Shown here: one piece after another, positions 16,753 through 25,474 of the stretch
How the letters are laid out: each line of letters begins with the position of its first letter
How positions within the stretch are numbered: position 1 is the first letter of the stretch
Assembly (NCBI GenBank): GCA_002842215.1
Contig: PHCC01000021.1
Location: 119,431 to 183,430 of the forward strand
Direction: 5' to 3'
DNA: 64,000 nt
From: Betaproteobacteria bacterium HGW-Betaproteobacteria-9
GTDB taxonomy: Bacteria; Pseudomonadota; Gammaproteobacteria; Burkholderiales; Burkholderiaceae_C
The notes under the pieces: generated by a model
Seen by the model: only the letters and a program-made list of their open reading frames with translations
What the model was told of the DNA's origin: nothing
The model's database searches: none
Translations under genes and position numbers: made by a program

Positions 16753-18104
16753 GACCCGAACCCCCCGCATGGCCGTGGCGCCGCGCTGCCGCCTGGCTGG
16801 CCCTGCTGGCGCCGCTGTTCTACCTGACCTATGGACTGGCCAACTGGTGGGCGCTGCAGCGCTGGGCCGTCGGGCAGGTGCCCACGGTGGTGTTCGCCTG
16901 GGAGCACCACATCCCGTTCTGGGACTGGACGGTCTTCCCCTACTGGTCGATCAACGCCTTCTACGGTCTGTCGCTGTTCCTGAACCGCAGCAAGCACCGC
17001 ATTGACCGCCATGCGGCCCGCCTGCTCACTGCGCAGTTCATCGCCGTGACCTGCTTTGTGGCGTGGCCATTGCACTTCAGTTTCGGTCAGCCCGAGGCCC
17101 ACGGCGCCGCAGGCTTCCTGTTCGCCGCCCTGCGTGGTTTTGACCAGCCCTTCAACCAGGCCCCCTCGCTGCACATCGCGCTGGCCGTCATTCTGTGGGA
17201 CTGGTACCGGCCGTTGATGCGCAGCGCCTGGCAGCGGGTGCTGCTGCACGTTTGGACCTTCGCCATCTGTGCCTCGGTGCTCACCACCTACCAGCACCAC
17301 TTCATCGACATTCCCACCGGCGCTTTGCTCGGTTTGTTGTGCGTGTGGCTGTGGCCGCTGGAGCGCGAAGCGTCCTTGCCAGCGGCGTGGCGGCTGAGCC
17401 GGGACGGCCAGCGGCTGAAGCTGGCCGCGCTGTACTTCGCGGGTGCTGTCGGTGTGCTGGCGCTGGCGCTCTGGTGTGGCGGCGTCGCGCTCTGGCTGGC
17501 CTGGGTGGCCGCGTCGTTGGCCGTGGTGGCGCTGAACTACCTGGGCTTTGGAGCCAGGGGCTTCCGCATGGACCGCTCGGGCCGCATGCACTGGTCGGCG
17601 CGCTGGCTGCTGGCGCCGTACCTCTGGGCCGCAGCCTTCAACGCCTGGGCCTGGACACGGGCCTTGCCACCCCGGGTGGAGGTGGTGCCCGGCGTCTGGC
17701 TGGGGCGGCGCCCGCGCCACGCCGAATGGCTGGCCGCCGGCCAACCCGCGCTGGTGAGCCTGTGCGCGGAGCTGCCGCTGCACGCCGCTGCCCGGGCAGT
17801 GAGCCGCTGCCTGCCGTTGCTGGACCTGGTGGTGCCCAGCCCGGCCCGCTTGCAGCGTGCGGCGCACCTGGTGCAGGCCCAGCGCAGCGCCAGCCAGGGT
17901 GGGCCGGTGTGGGTGTGTTGCGCCCTCGGGTTTTCGCGCAGCGCGGCGGCGGTGGTGGCCTGGCAGTTGTTGCACCAGCGGGCGCCAGATCTGGCCCAGG
18001 CCGAAGCCCGCACGCGCCAGGCCCGGCCCCAACTCGTGCTGGGGCCGGGGTGGCTGGACGCCTTGAGGCGCCTGTCTTCTTCGGCTGGTGGAGGCGGCCT
18101 ATGA
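16749..18104 (+). CDS. ynbD: PAP2 phosphatase-dual-specificity phosphatase fusion, YnbD-like
   Basis: The protein has 451 residues. The N-terminal membrane half is a PAP2-type phosphatase with NQAPSLHIAL and TTYQHHFIDIPTGALLG, which hold the conserved Ser-His and His-x3-Asp elements. The C-terminal soluble part carries a cysteine phosphatase loop VCCALGFSRSA (C391 to R397, a CX5R motif). E. coli YnbD has the same order. The dual-specificity domain recalls PTPMT1, which dephosphorylates phosphatidylglycerophosphate, so removal of phosphate from the product of the neighbouring CDP-alcohol transferase is a reasonable hypothesis. Both ends overlap neighbours by 4 bp. Confidence 0.85.
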   Translation: MRPEPPAWPWRRAAAWLALLAPLFYLTYGLANWWALQRWAVGQVPTVVFAWEHHIPFWDWTVFPYWSINAFYGLSLFLNRSKHRIDRHAARLLTAQFIAVTCFVAWPLHFSFGQPEAHGAAGFLFAALRGFDQPFNQAPSLHIALAVILWDWYRPLMRSAWQRVLLHVWTFAICASVLTTYQHHFIDIPTGALLGLLCVWLWPLEREASLPAAWRLSRDGQRLKLAALYFAGAVGVLALALWCGGVALWLAWVAASLAVVALNYLGFGARGFRMDRSGRMHWSARWLLAPYLWAAAFNAWAWTRALPPRVEVVPGVWLGRRPRHAEWLAAGQPALVSLCAELPLHAAARAVSRCLPLLDLVVPSPARLQRAAHLVQAQRSASQGGPVWVCCALGFSRSAAAVVAWQLLHQRAPDLAQAEARTRQARPQLVLGPGWLDALRRLSSSAGGGGL

Positions 18105-18538
18105 GCGCGCTGCCGATCAGCGAGCAGGAGCGCGCCGATGCGCTGGCGCTCTCGGCCCTGTTGCGCGCCAGCCTCCGCACCCTGGGCACGTGGTCGCTGG
18201 GCCTGACTCTTCTCGCCGTCGTGGTGGGCGCAGCCTCGCCGCCCGCTTCATGGGCAGCGGCTGGGCTGTGGGGCGCGGTGCTGCTGTGTGGTCTGATGGA
18301 GCGGTACTTCGCGTTTCGCTTGACGCTGGACGAGCGCCTGTTTCACCAACTGGGCCACGGACACATGCCCGGCCTGCACGCGCTGGACACCTCACTGGCC
18401 CACCTCGGGTTGCGCAAAAACGCCTCGCCCGAGCGCCCGTGGAGCGACCGCCTGCGCGGTGCCCGCAACCTTCTCCAGTGGCATCTCGCCCTTGTGCTGC
18501 TGCAAACCGCCGCAGCGCTGGCGTCTCTGTTTATTTAG
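18101..18538 (+). CDS. Small membrane protein of the lipid operon
   Basis: This 145-residue protein of unknown family has three or four hydrophobic segments: TWSLGLTLLAVVVGAA, WAAAGLWGAVLLCGLMERY, and a C-terminal LALVLLQTAAALASLFI. A soluble middle contains FRLTLDERLFHQLGHGHMPG. It overlaps ynbD by 4 bp and is followed closely by an acyltransferase gene, so it is certainly part of the operon. No catalytic motif is evident. It could be a scaffold or accessory subunit. Confidence 0.75.
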   Translation: MSALPISEQERADALALSALLRASLRTLGTWSLGLTLLAVVVGAASPPASWAAAGLWGAVLLCGLMERYFAFRLTLDERLFHQLGHGHMPGLHALDTSLAHLGLRKNASPERPWSDRLRGARNLLQWHLALVLLQTAAALASLFI

Positions 18539-18545
18539 GTTTCGT

Positions 18546-19334
18546 GTGAACTCAGACCCTTCTCCCTCCACGCGCCCGCAACCCCTCCCACCCATGGAGA
18601 CTGAGGGTTCCTCGGCACGCCGGTTGCTGGCCGCGCTGGCCCGGCGGGCCATCGTCACCGGGGCCAGCCTGATCACTGGCCTGCGCTCGCTGTGGAGCCG
18701 CACCGGGCCCACGGCCAACCAGACCGTGTACTTCGCCAACCACACCAGCCACGGCGACTTCGTTTTGCTCTGGGCCGCCCTGCCGCCCGACCTGCGCACG
18801 CTCACCCGCCCCGTGGCTGGAGAAGACTACTGGGACACCTCGGCGCTGCGCCGCTTCATCGGCCGCGACGTGTTCAACGCCCTCATGATCCGGCGCGACG
18901 CCGGCGCGGGTGGCCCCGGCAGCGGCGACCCGCTGGCGCAGATGGGCGCGGCGCTCACGGCCGGTGACTCGCTCATCATCTTTCCCGAAGGCACGCGCAA
19001 CACCACCGAAGCAGTGCTGATGCCGCTCAAGAGCGGCATCTACTACCTCGCCCGGTCGTTCGGCCATGTGCGCTTCGTGCCGGTGTGGATCGAAAACCTG
19101 AAACGTGTGCTGCCCAAAGGCGCCTTGCTGCCGGTGCCGCTGGCCTGCAGCGTGCGCTTTGGCGAGCCCTTGGCCTTGGTGCCGCAAGAAGACAAACAGC
19201 AGTTCCTGCAGCGCGCGCGCCAGGCCTTGCTAGATCTGCGACCCGAATACGACCGCGAGGCCGACCCCGCGCCCCCGCCGCCACCCTCAGCGCCTGCCAG
19301 CCCCGAAACCCAGACCCCCGGGAGCGGCGCATGA
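18546..19334 (+). CDS. 1-acyl-sn-glycerol-3-phosphate acyltransferase-like protein (PlsC family)
   Basis: The product has about 262 residues and a PlsC domain: H-x4-D in ANHTSHGDFVLLW, the acceptor-binding IIFPEGTRNTTE, and the later VRFVPVWIENLKRVLPKG. A short hydrophobic N-terminal segment could anchor it. A Pro-rich tail follows the domain. Two starts are possible: GTG at 18546, 8 nt after the previous stop with a weak AGG, and ATG at 18594 with no visible ribosome site. I chose the GTG with limited certainty. Its stop overlaps the start of the CdsA gene. It is the second acyltransferase in this operon. Confidence 0.83.
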   Translation: MNSDPSPSTRPQPLPPMETEGSSARRLLAALARRAIVTGASLITGLRSLWSRTGPTANQTVYFANHTSHGDFVLLWAALPPDLRTLTRPVAGEDYWDTSALRRFIGRDVFNALMIRRDAGAGGPGSGDPLAQMGAALTAGDSLIIFPEGTRNTTEAVLMPLKSGIYYLARSFGHVRFVPVWIENLKRVLPKGALLPVPLACSVRFGEPLALVPQEDKQQFLQRARQALLDLRPEYDREADPAPPPPPSAPASPETQTPGSGA

Positions 19335-20293
19335 ACGCAGACGCCTTCGTCCAGATCTTCACGCCCACGGGCTGGTTGTTCGTCGGCGTCACGGGCGTGC
19401 TCGTGCTGGCCTCCAGCATCGCCGCCGTGCTCAAGTGGCGCGTGGCCCACGGCGCGCCGCACGCCGTCATCGACAACCTCACGTCGCGCATCAACGCCTG
19501 GTGGATCATGGTGGGAGCCATCGGCGTCGCCTTCCTGTTTGGCAAAAACGGGGTCGTCGCGCTGTTCTTCCTGATCTCGTTCCACGCGCTGCGGGAATTC
19601 CTGAGCCTGGCCTACACCCGGCGTGGCGACCACACCGCCATGGCCGCGGCCTTCTACGTGGCCCTGCCCATGCAGTACTTCCTGGTGTGGACCGAGTGGT
19701 ACGGCATGTATTCCATCTTCATCCCAGTCTACGCCTTCCTGCTGCTGCCCATCCTGGCCGCCACGGGCGGCGACACCCAGCGCTTTCTGGAGCGCGCCTC
19801 CAAAGTGCAGTGGGGCCTGATGGTCAGCGTGTTCTGCATCAGCCATGTGCCGGCCTTGCTCACGCTGCCCGTGATCGGCTTTGAGGGCAAGAACATGCTT
19901 CTCATCGCCTTTCTGGTGATCGTGGTGCAGGGCAGCGACGTGCTGCAGTACATCTGGGGCAAGCTGCTGGGCAAACACAAAGTGGCGCCCGTGTTGTCGC
20001 CCTCCAAGACCTGGGAAGGCCTCATCGGCGGTGTCGCCAGCGCCACCCTGCTGGGTGCGGCCCTGCACGGCATCACACCCTTTTCACCGCTGCAGGCCGC
20101 TGGCATGGCGCTGCTGATCTGCCTCATGGGCTTCTTTGGCGGCCTGGTCATGTCCGCCATCAAACGCGACCGTGGCGTGAAAGACTGGGGCAGCATGATC
20201 GAAGGCCACGGCGGCATGCTCGACCGCACCGACTCTGTGATCTTCGCCGCCCCGGTGTTCTTTCATGCGGTGCGGTACTGGTGGGTGCCTTGA
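19331..20293 (+). CDS. ynbB: Phosphatidate cytidylyltransferase, CdsA/YnbB-like
   Basis: The 320-residue membrane protein makes CDP-diacylglycerol from CTP and phosphatidic acid. The C-terminal CDS signature is intact: SAIKRDRGVKDWGSMI followed by EGHGGMLDRTDS. An upstream VAPVLSPSKTWEG element and about eight hydrophobic segments complete the family pattern. It ends the lipid operon and overlaps the acyltransferase stop by 4 bp. Because a housekeeping cdsA is normally located elsewhere (with uppS and dxr), this is probably the dedicated YnbB-type paralogue feeding the transferase at 14357. Confidence 0.88.
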   Translation: MNADAFVQIFTPTGWLFVGVTGVLVLASSIAAVLKWRVAHGAPHAVIDNLTSRINAWWIMVGAIGVAFLFGKNGVVALFFLISFHALREFLSLAYTRRGDHTAMAAAFYVALPMQYFLVWTEWYGMYSIFIPVYAFLLLPILAATGGDTQRFLERASKVQWGLMVSVFCISHVPALLTLPVIGFEGKNMLLIAFLVIVVQGSDVLQYIWGKLLGKHKVAPVLSPSKTWEGLIGGVASATLLGAALHGITPFSPLQAAGMALLICLMGFFGGLVMSAIKRDRGVKDWGSMIEGHGGMLDRTDSVIFAAPVFFHAVRYWWVP

Positions 20294-20350
20294 GGATGTC
20301 TGCCCGGTGATGGGTGAAAACCGCAGACCTTCCTCCTGCTGGCCGCTGCA

Positions 20351-20722
20351 TCAATCGGGGCGCAGGGCCACCACCTCGCCTGTGTTGCTGCGCTTGATGT
20401 AGACCGCCTCGTTATTGGCCCGGGTTTCCAGGCAACCCGAGGTGGCACGCTTCCACTCGGTGCACAGCTGTTCACCCTGCACCGACCACTTGCCGCTGTC
20501 GCTGAAACCGGAGCCGGTGTTCAGGAAGACATAGCCGTTGTTCTTGTATTCCAGGCGCCAGGTGGCGCCGTCCGTCAGTTTGGCCTTGTAGACCTTGCCC
20601 GCCATGCGCTGCTGGAGCGCATCCGCGGCGAGCACCACCGAGTCGGCCGGGAATTCGGTGGGCATGGCGCTCTGGGCCATGGCCGACAGGGGCAAAAGCA
20701 ACACGGAAAGCAGTGCACGCAT
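20351..20722 (-). CDS. Small secreted protein of unknown function
   Basis: The product has 123 residues with a signal peptide (MRALLSVLLLPLSAMA, cleavage near AMAQS). The mature part holds GKVYKAKLTDGATWRLEYKN and later SGKWSVQGEQLCTEW and SGCLETR, with two cysteines that could form a disulphide. The pattern is like DUF995-type periplasmic proteins (tentative). A strong GGAGG lies 6 nt before the ATG at 20722. It converges with the lipid operon, with 57 bp between the stops. Confidence 0.75.
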   Translation of the reverse strand: MRALLSVLLLPLSAMAQSAMPTEFPADSVVLAADALQQRMAGKVYKAKLTDGATWRLEYKNNGYVFLNTGSGFSDSGKWSVQGEQLCTEWKRATSGCLETRANNEAVYIKRSNTGEVVALRPD

Positions 20723-20870
20723 GGGAACCTCCGGAGGGGCGGCCAAAGGGTGCCTCAGGGTACGTGCAGGGCTGGCAGGCATCAAGCGCCTGATGGCGCA
20801 GCGCCTCATTGGCATACCCCCAATGGATGATGCCCGCCTTGGCCCGCGGCCTGCACAGCGGGCCCCCGAT

Positions 20871-21785
20871 TCAACCGGGCGTTGGGGGGTGATCGGCGCC
20901 GCAGGTCTCCAGAACCACCCGGCGCAACCAGATGTGCGCCGGGTCTGCCTGTTGCCGCGGATGCCAGAACAGGGAGATGGAGAAGTCCGGTACGGGAAAC
21001 GGCAGCGCGAAGCTGTACAGATCGCCGCGCAGGTTCTCGGTGTGGCGCTCGGGCACGCAGGCGATCAGGTCGGTGCCGCGTGCGAGCGCCAAGGCGGCCA
21101 CGAAGCCGCTGGTGATGGTCACCACGTTGCGCTGCCACCCGAGGGGTGTCAGCGCATCGTCGACCGGGCCACCGACCACGCCGCGGCGGGTCACGGCGAT
21201 GTGGCGACCTTGGGCGAATCGTTCCGTCGTGATGGGCGCTTCATGTTGCAACAGGTGCCCGTTGCGCACCACGCCGATCCACCGGTCGCGGAACAGGGAC
21301 TGTGCGCGGATCTCCGGCCCCATCGTGGCGCCCACCACCCCGGTCTCCAGATCGACCCCCCCGTCGCGCAGCGCCATGCTGCTTTTGTCGGGCTTCTGCA
21401 CGAAACACAGGCGCACGTTCGGCGCCTCTTCAGCGACACGCTGGATCAGCGCTGCGCCGAAGTTTTCGACAAAACCCTCACTGCTGCGCAGCGTGAAGGT
21501 CCGTTCAAGTTCGCCCAGCTTGAGGGCGTTCAGGGGGCGCATGACCGCCTCGATCTCCTGCACCAGGGGGCCGATGCGCTCGCGCAGTTCCAGCGCGCGG
21601 GGCGTGGGCACCAGACCGCGCCCGGCCCTGACCAGCAACGGGTCGCCCGTGGTTTCGCGCAGGCGGGCCAGCGCACGGCTCATTGCCGAAGGGCTCAGCT
21701 TCAGCCGCTGGGCAGCACGGGCGACGTTCTGCTCCGTCAGCAGCACGTCCAGGGTCAGCAGGAGGTTGAAGTCGAGCGGGGTCAT
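20871..21785 (-). CDS. LysR-family transcriptional regulator
   Basis: The 304-residue LysR protein has an N-terminal HTH (residues about 3-62, MTPLDFNLLLTLDVLLTEQN and LKLSPSAMSRALARLRE) and a periplasmic-binding-like effector domain. The ATG at 21785 is chosen because the LysR homology begins there. It is divergent from a DHA2-type MFS exporter at 21910, with 124 bp between them. LysR proteins commonly control the divergent gene, so it probably regulates that exporter. The ligand is unknown. Confidence 0.87.
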   Translation of the reverse strand: MTPLDFNLLLTLDVLLTEQNVARAAQRLKLSPSAMSRALARLRETTGDPLLVRAGRGLVPTPRALELRERIGPLVQEIEAVMRPLNALKLGELERTFTLRSSEGFVENFGAALIQRVAEEAPNVRLCFVQKPDKSSMALRDGGVDLETGVVGATMGPEIRAQSLFRDRWIGVVRNGHLLQHEAPITTERFAQGRHIAVTRRGVVGGPVDDALTPLGWQRNVVTITSGFVAALALARGTDLIACVPERHTENLRGDLYSFALPFPVPDFSISLFWHPRQQADPAHIWLRRVVLETCGADHPPTPG

Positions 21786-21909
21786 GCCGGAAACATAGCA
21801 CGCAGGCCCCACACATGGCGTTGGCTGCACTTGTTGATTGCGAGGCGTGCGCCTTCCGCCCGCACGACCCGGTCCCTAGCATCGGGTGATCCTTTTTCTG
21901 GAGCCTGAC

Positions 21910-23370
21910 ATGTCTCTTCCTACGTCCCTCGAAGCGGCCCCCGCCACCGCCGCCACACCCCCGGCACCGGCCCTGAAGCGTGTGCTGTTCAGCCTGTCCT
22001 TGTCGATGCTGCTGTCTTCGCTGGGCACGAGCATCGCCAACGTCGCCCTGCCCACGCTGGCGCAGGCGTTTTCCGTATCGTTCCAGGCGGTGCAATGGGT
22101 GGTGCTGGCTTATCTGCTGACCATCACCGTGGCCATCGTGGCGGTGGGGCGCCTGGGCGACCTGGTGGGCCGGCGCCGGCTCATGCTGTGGGGCCTGGGT
22201 GTGTTCACGCTGGCTTCGCTCGCGGGCGGCGCGTCCACCACCCTGTGGCAGTTGATCGCCGCACGGGTGGTTCAGGGCCTGGGTGCCGCCACCATGATGG
22301 CGCTGACCATGGCCCTGGTCAGCGAGCGAGTGCCCAGGCACCAGGCGGGCAGCGCCATGGGGCTGCTGGGCACCGTGTCGGCGGTGGGCACCGCGCTGGG
22401 CCCCACCCTCGGCGGCCTGTTGATCGGTGTCTGCGGCTGGAATGCGGTGTTCTGGATCAACGTGCCGCTCGGTCTGTTGGCTCTGGCGATGGCCCACCGC
22501 CACCTGCCGCCCGATTCAGCGTCCACCGCCGCGAAGCCCGTGCGCTTCGACCCCGTCGGCACGGTGCTGTTGGCCCTCAGCCTCGCGGCCTACTCGCTGG
22601 CCATGACGCTCGGGCGCGGTGCGTTCGGCCCCATCAACGCAGGCCTGTTGCTCCTGGCCTTGCTCGGTCTGGGCGCCTTTGTCTTCGCCGAAACCCGGGT
22701 GGCAGCGCCTTTGGTTCGGCTGTCGACGTTCCGCCACCCGGTGATGGCCACGGGCTTTGCCGCGAGCGCGCTGGTCACCACGGTGGTGATGGCCACCCTG
22801 GTGGTGGGGCCGTTTTACCTGGCGGGCGCACTTCAGCTGGACGCCACGCACATGGGGCTGGTGATGTCGGTCGGCCCGGCCGTGGCCGCCGTGTTCGGCG
22901 CGCCGGCCGGCCGCCTGGTGGACCGTGTGGGCTCGCAGCCGGTGGGCGTGGCGGGGCTGGTCACCATGTTCCTGGGAGCCGCCACGCTGCCGGTCGCGGC
23001 CACCACCTGGGGCGCGGCCGGCTACGCGGGCGCGCTCGGCCTCATCACGGCGGGCTACGCCAGCTTCCAGTCGGCGAACAACACCGCTGTGATGGCCAGT
23101 GCCACGGCGGACCAACGCGGTGTGGTGTCGGGCCTGCTCAACCTGTCACGCAACCTGGGCCTGATCACCGGGGCATCGGCCATGGGGGCGGTGTTCAGCT
23201 TCGGTGCGTCAACCAGCTTGGTGGCCACGGCGAGCGCGGAGCAGCTGACGGGTGGCCTGCGCCTCACGTTTCTCGTGGCGGCGGCGTTGGTTGCTACGGG
23301 CGGGGTTCTCACGTGGTGGGGCGCGACCGCGTCCCGCCGCTTCTCACCGTCTGCAGAGACCCAGGCTTGA
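21910..23370 (+). CDS. MFS transporter, DHA2 (14-TM) drug-efflux type
   Basis: The protein has 486 residues and about 14 predicted membrane segments. It contains VGRLGDLVGRRRLMLWG (loop 2-3 motif) and the antiporter-type motif C region LGTVSAVGTALGPTLGGLLIG, which mark it as a drug/proton antiporter-like exporter. A TCTGGAG motif precedes the ATG. It is divergent from and probably controlled by the LysR protein at 20871. The exported compound is unknown. Confidence 0.87.
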   Translation: MSLPTSLEAAPATAATPPAPALKRVLFSLSLSMLLSSLGTSIANVALPTLAQAFSVSFQAVQWVVLAYLLTITVAIVAVGRLGDLVGRRRLMLWGLGVFTLASLAGGASTTLWQLIAARVVQGLGAATMMALTMALVSERVPRHQAGSAMGLLGTVSAVGTALGPTLGGLLIGVCGWNAVFWINVPLGLLALAMAHRHLPPDSASTAAKPVRFDPVGTVLLALSLAAYSLAMTLGRGAFGPINAGLLLLALLGLGAFVFAETRVAAPLVRLSTFRHPVMATGFAASALVTTVVMATLVVGPFYLAGALQLDATHMGLVMSVGPAVAAVFGAPAGRLVDRVGSQPVGVAGLVTMFLGAATLPVAATTWGAAGYAGALGLITAGYASFQSANNTAVMASATADQRGVVSGLLNLSRNLGLITGASAMGAVFSFGASTSLVATASAEQLTGGLRLTFLVAAALVATGGVLTWWGATASRRFSPSAETQA

Positions 23371-23470
23371 ACCGGGGACTGGGCGGCTTCCCGTCGGTCA
23401 ACCAGCGCCCGTTCCAGGTCGAGGGCGAACGATGCCTTGGACCAGCGTTTCAGACGCCGTGGGTCAAAAA

Positions 23471-23537
23471 GTATCGGATACCGGTCCTGATGGTTCGATT
23501 TTCTGATTCCAGTAGTCAAATATGACCTCGGATACCT
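23471..23537 (+). promoter_or_regulatory. GTATCGGATACCG motif upstream of YiaAB-type cluster
   Basis: GTATCGGATACCGGTCC at 23471-23487 shares its first 13 bases with the palindrome at 11301 in front of the HTH regulator. TCGGATACCT at 23528-23537 repeats the core. Both are within 120 bp of the start at 23587. A shared regulator is inferred. Confidence 0.4.
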
Positions 23538-23586
23538 GCGCCCATCCCACCATCGCGCCATGTTCAACAACCCATCGAGGTTTCAC

Positions 23587-24090
23587 ATGGCCAACAACAC
23601 CCGTTCCCCCCTCATCGTGATGCGCGACACCCGTGCCTGGCAGCTCCAGGTCTGGGTGTCGTTCGGCCTCGCGGTCTTTCTCTGCGCCACCGGGCTGGCC
23701 TACCTGCCGGGGCAGGCGCTGGACCGGGCGTTCATGGTGATGGGCTACGTGTTCTGTCTGTCCACGGTGTTCGTCTTGTCCAAGGCGGTGCGCGACACGC
23801 AGAAGGCCAGCCTCACGGGTGAGGCCGAGACGCCGATGTGGCGCCTGGTGGTCTGGGGCGGTTTTGGTGTGGCGATGGGGCTCACGCTCTGGGGCCTGCT
23901 GCGCATGCAGATCGACGAGACCTACAAGGCTTACCTGGGTGTGAGCTGGCTGTACCTCGTGACCTCGGCGTTCACGCTGGCCAAGACGCTGCGCGACCGC
24001 CACGAGGCGGACCTGGCCGAAGCGCATGTGGCGGGCCGCCAGCAGGCGCTGGCCGAGCGCTCGGTTGCGACTGCCCAGGCCGCAGCCTGA
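23587..24090 (+). CDS. YiaA/YiaB-type inner membrane protein
   Basis: The product has 167 residues with four hydrophobic segments arranged as two YiaAB two-helix repeats. Each repeat ends in a related element: VFVLSKAVRDTQKASLTGE and AFTLAKTLRDRHEADLAE. It is like E. coli YiaA/YiaB, whose role is unknown. The ATG at 23587 has GAGG about 7 nt upstream. It starts a plus-strand group of four membrane or exported proteins, and another YiaA-type gene lies at the far end (26606). The GTATCGGATACC motifs upstream suggest control by the HTH regulator at 10496. Confidence 0.8.
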   Translation: MANNTRSPLIVMRDTRAWQLQVWVSFGLAVFLCATGLAYLPGQALDRAFMVMGYVFCLSTVFVLSKAVRDTQKASLTGEAETPMWRLVVWGGFGVAMGLTLWGLLRMQIDETYKAYLGVSWLYLVTSAFTLAKTLRDRHEADLAEAHVAGRQQALAERSVATAQAAA

Positions 24091-24147
24091 AGCGGTTTTT
24101 CTTTTCCCACTTTCTATTGACCCGATTTCCTTTTCAGGAGCCATGAC

Positions 24148-24606
24148 ATGACACGTTCTTTTTTGACCAAAACCTTTCTCGCCGCCAGCCTGGCGCTGAC
24201 CTTGGCCGCCGGTCCGGCACGGGCGCAGAGCGAGGCTTCGCTGATGCTGTCGGCCTTGCCGGTGGCCTCGGTAGTGGGTGTGGCGGGCAGTGCCGCGGCG
24301 GGCGCGGTGGCGGTGAGTGCGCTGCCGGTGGCGCTCACGGTGAGTGGCGCGGTGCTGGTGGTGAAGACGGTCGAGGTGTCGGCACGCGGCACGGTGATCG
24401 TGCTGGAGCGGGCCTCCGACGGCGCGCGGGCCAGTGTGGAGCTGAGCGGCCGCGCCGCTTCGGGCGTGGTGGCCAGTGTGGGCACGGCGGTGGCTGTGAG
24501 CGTGATCGGCACGGGCGTGTTGCTCTCGGCGGCGGGCGAGGTGCTGTGCTTCATCCCCAACGAGCTGGGGCGCGCTCTTCTCCACAACGAACGCATCACT
24601 TATTGA
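24148..24606 (+). CDS. Exported Ala/Val-rich hydrophobic protein of unknown function
   Basis: The 152-residue protein has a signal peptide (FLAASLALTLAAGPARAQ). Long Ala/Val/Ser/Gly stretches follow, such as ASVVGVAGSAAAGAVAV and VVASVGTAVAVSVIG, which could form membrane segments or a beta-rich surface protein. A single short charged region, TVIVLERASDGARASVEL, lies between them. It ends 12 bp before a DUF2145 gene and is probably co-transcribed. No known domain is recognised. Confidence 0.7.
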   Translation: MTRSFLTKTFLAASLALTLAAGPARAQSEASLMLSALPVASVVGVAGSAAAGAVAVSALPVALTVSGAVLVVKTVEVSARGTVIVLERASDGARASVELSGRAASGVVASVGTAVAVSVIGTGVLLSAAGEVLCFIPNELGRALLHNERITY

Positions 24607-24618
24607 CAGAGGGGCACC

Positions 24619-25428
24619 ATGAACAAGACGTTTCAAGCGGTTCCCACCGCGCTGGCCCTGGCTGCCGCGCTGTTGACGGCGCCCGCTGCCCACGCCGGCC
24701 GCTCCTGCGAGCAGCGGCCGCTGACGCCGCAGACGCTGACGCAGGGCCTGGCGCTGGCGCAGCAGACGGCGCAGGCGCTGGACGCGGAATTCGCCCGCAG
24801 CGGAGCGCGCGTGGTGGTGCTGGGCCGCGCGGGGCAGGACCTGGGCAAGTACCAGCTGCGCTACTCGCACCTGGGCTGGGCCTACAAGACGGCCGAGGGG
24901 CCGTGGCGCGTGTTGCACAAGCTCAACCAGTGCGGCACCAGCACCGGTTCCATTTACCGCCAGGGGCTGGGTGAGTTTTTCCTCGACGACCTGTGGCGCC
25001 ACGAGGCGGTGTGGTCGGTGCCGGCGCAGCCATTGCAGGCGCCGTTGCTCGCGCTGCTGACCGATTCGGCGCGCAGCACCCGCCTGCATCAGCGCGACTA
25101 CAACATGGTGTCGTATGCGTGGGGCACGCGCTACCAGCAGTCCAACCAGTGGGCGCTGGAGACCATGGCGATGGCGGCCGAGCCCGGCGTCACGAGCCGC
25201 GCGCAGGCGCAGGCCTGGCTGGGCTTCAAGGGTTACCAGCCGAGCACGCTGCGCCTGGGCCCGCTGACCCGGCTGGGCGCGAGCGCCAGTTCGGCGCACA
25301 TCCGCTTCGACGATCACCCGAACAGCAAGCGCTTCTCGGACCGCATCGAGACGGTGACGGTGGACTCGGTGCTGGACTGGCTGGCGCGCACCGGCCTGGG
25401 GTCGGCGCCGCAGCGGATCGCGCTGTGA
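24619..25428 (+). CDS. DUF2145 family exported protein
   Basis: The product has 269 residues with a signal peptide ending near AHAGRS. The mature part has the DUF2145 pattern: SGARVVVLGRAGQDLGKY, RYSHLGWAYK, RVLHKLNQCGTSTGSIYRQG and RDYNMVSYAWGTRYQQSNQW. The conserved His in RYSHLGW and Cys in NQCGTS recall permuted NlpC/P60-type or papain-like enzymes; that relationship is my inference. It lies within the YiaAB-type group. Confidence 0.8.
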   Translation: MNKTFQAVPTALALAAALLTAPAAHAGRSCEQRPLTPQTLTQGLALAQQTAQALDAEFARSGARVVVLGRAGQDLGKYQLRYSHLGWAYKTAEGPWRVLHKLNQCGTSTGSIYRQGLGEFFLDDLWRHEAVWSVPAQPLQAPLLALLTDSARSTRLHQRDYNMVSYAWGTRYQQSNQWALETMAMAAEPGVTSRAQAQAWLGFKGYQPSTLRLGPLTRLGASASSAHIRFDDHPNSKRFSDRIETVTVDSVLDWLARTGLGSAPQRIAL

Positions 25429-25474
25429 GCGGGGTCACAATGCCAGCCAACAAACTGAATTTGAGGGAAACAAC

